This document shows, piece by piece, positions 4,918-5,486 of a stretch of DNA of 5,486 bases (positions within the stretch are counted from its first letter, which is position 1; each line of letters starts with the position of its first letter). The DNA comes from Roseiflexaceae bacterium. GTDB taxonomy: Bacteria > Chloroflexota > Chloroflexia > Chloroflexales > Roseiflexaceae. The notes beneath the pieces are model-generated. The model did not search any database. It worked only from the letters and a program-made list of their open reading frames with translations, and was not told the DNA's origin. A program made the translations under genes and the position numbers. The stretch covers positions 1-5,486 of the forward strand of contig JACMIM010000211.1 of assembly GCA_014381165.1 (NCBI GenBank), read 5' to 3'.

Positions 4918-4983
4918 GCCACCGGGCGCTCTAGCCCTGGCAGCTCATCGCCAGCGTTGATTTCGTTCGGCGCTTCAGCGCCG
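4918..4983. repeat. Two hairpins between the DUF6062-family gene and the repeat copy
   Basis: The first has arms GCCA-cc-GGGC (4918-4927) and GCCC-TGGC (4934-4941) around a 6-nt loop. The second, CGGCGC-TTCA-GCGCCG (4968-4983), is perfect and begins 2 nt after the stop codon of the DUF6062-family gene on the minus strand, so it probably shapes that mRNA 3' end. It has no T-tract and shares the TTCA/TGAA loop of the other palindromes. Confidence 0.5.
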
Positions 4984-4985
4984 TG

Positions 4986-5486
4986 CTACTGGGATCGCAC
5001 CTCGCCCAGCCAGCCGCTGCTCAGGCGCAGCGCACGCAGCCAGATCGTGCGCTCGTCGTCGCTCATGTCCTCGTTGAAGCGATAATCGTGCTTGCGGATG
5101 AACTCGTCCAGTACAGCTTCGACCGCGCGCCAGCGCTGGGCCTGGAGCGTGGCCAGTTGCTGGGCCGCTGCTGAATCGGCCGCGCGCAGCGCACTGGCCA
5201 CATGGTTGCGGCATAGCCCCTCCGAGACCTCGAAGGCGGCAACGAATGCTGGGTCGTCGAGGTTTTGCAGCAGGCCGGCGATCAGCGGCTGCTCGATCTG
5301 CGGGCGGGCCGCGCACATTGGGCAGCCAGCCTGTGGCTCGATCTTTGCCGCCAGCCGTGCGCCCGATTTCCCCGCAGGGAACGCCGAAAGCGCAGCAAGC
5401 CGAAAGGGTTTAACGTTTTCGCCACGGCGATGATCTGCGCTCGCCTCCAATTCAGCGGTCATGGCCCGCAGCAGATCGCGGCTGAC
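4986..5486 (-). CDS. DUF6062-family protein, C-terminal part, cut by the right edge
   Basis: The frame is open from position 5486 to the TAG at 4988-4986, giving 166 visible residues with the true start outside the window. An internal ATG at 5462 is not needed as a start. Counting from the first visible residue, CPMC (Cys55, Cys58) and GLCRNH (Cys92, His95) give a C-x2-C ... C-x2-H set that could hold a metal. A helical stretch then leads to EFIRKHDYRF (128-137) and a C-terminal Trp-containing helix. The order CPxC, a (N/D)DP..F segment, a GLC.(N/R)H motif and DEFIRKHDYRF matches my memory of DUF6062 proteins, common in Chloroflexota and some other bacteria; their function is unknown. No membrane segment is seen. 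It reads in the same direction as the CpXC gene but is separated from it by 269 nt holding repeats and a promoter, so it is probably a separate unit. Confidence 0.8.
   Translation of the reverse strand, partial: VSRDLLRAMTAELEASADHRRGENVKPFRLAALSAFPAGKSGARLAAKIEPQAGCPMCAARPQIEQPLIAGLLQNLDDPAFVAAFEVSEGLCRNHVASALRAADSAAAQQLATLQAQRWRAVEAVLDEFIRKHDYRFNEDMSDDERTIWLRALRLSSGWLGEVRSQ

Overview
This is a GC-rich bacterial window. The best guess for the host is Chloroflexota, probably class Chloroflexia. A CpXC-domain protein beside a DUF6062-family protein, a family 9 glycosyltransferase and intergenic spaces crowded with GC-rich palindromes fit that group. The assignment rests on recalled protein and repeat style, not on a marker gene.

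Layout, left to right. Positions 1-456 (minus) hold the N-terminal third or less of a GlgX/isoamylase-type glycogen debranching enzyme. It sits 12 nt downstream of a NodB-type polysaccharide deacetylase (469-1191, minus), so the two form an operon. Their leader (1192-1407) is occupied by a 173-bp palindrome-rich element with near-perfect 21-bp terminal inverted repeats. Beyond it are back-to-back promoter-like sequences that would also serve a small unknown plus-strand gene (1474-1884). Positions 1885-2163 contain no gene but carry more copies of the same palindromic modules. Next come a GT9 glycosyltransferase (2164-3354), a CpXC protein (3403-4716) and the 3' part of a DUF6062-family gene (4986 to the right edge), all on the minus strand. 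CpXC and GT9 are probably co-transcribed from an extended -10 promoter at about 4792-4800. Upstream of that promoter lies another copy of the modular repeat.

The gene content is ordinary: storage-polysaccharide breakdown, cell-envelope polysaccharide synthesis or modification, and two Cys-pair proteins of unknown role. The unusual part is the non-coding layer. A modular repeat family recurs at four places in about 3.7 kb, in both orientations, with hairpins that keep a TTCA/TGAA loop while the stems change. One copy appears to have landed in the deacetylase leader and now supplies false upstream start codons. Separately, a perfect 23-bp inverted repeat with a 23-nt spacer sits in frame inside the GT9 gene, adding exactly 23 codons without breaking it. 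I see no tRNA, rRNA, CRISPR array, transposase gene or convincing rho-independent terminator.
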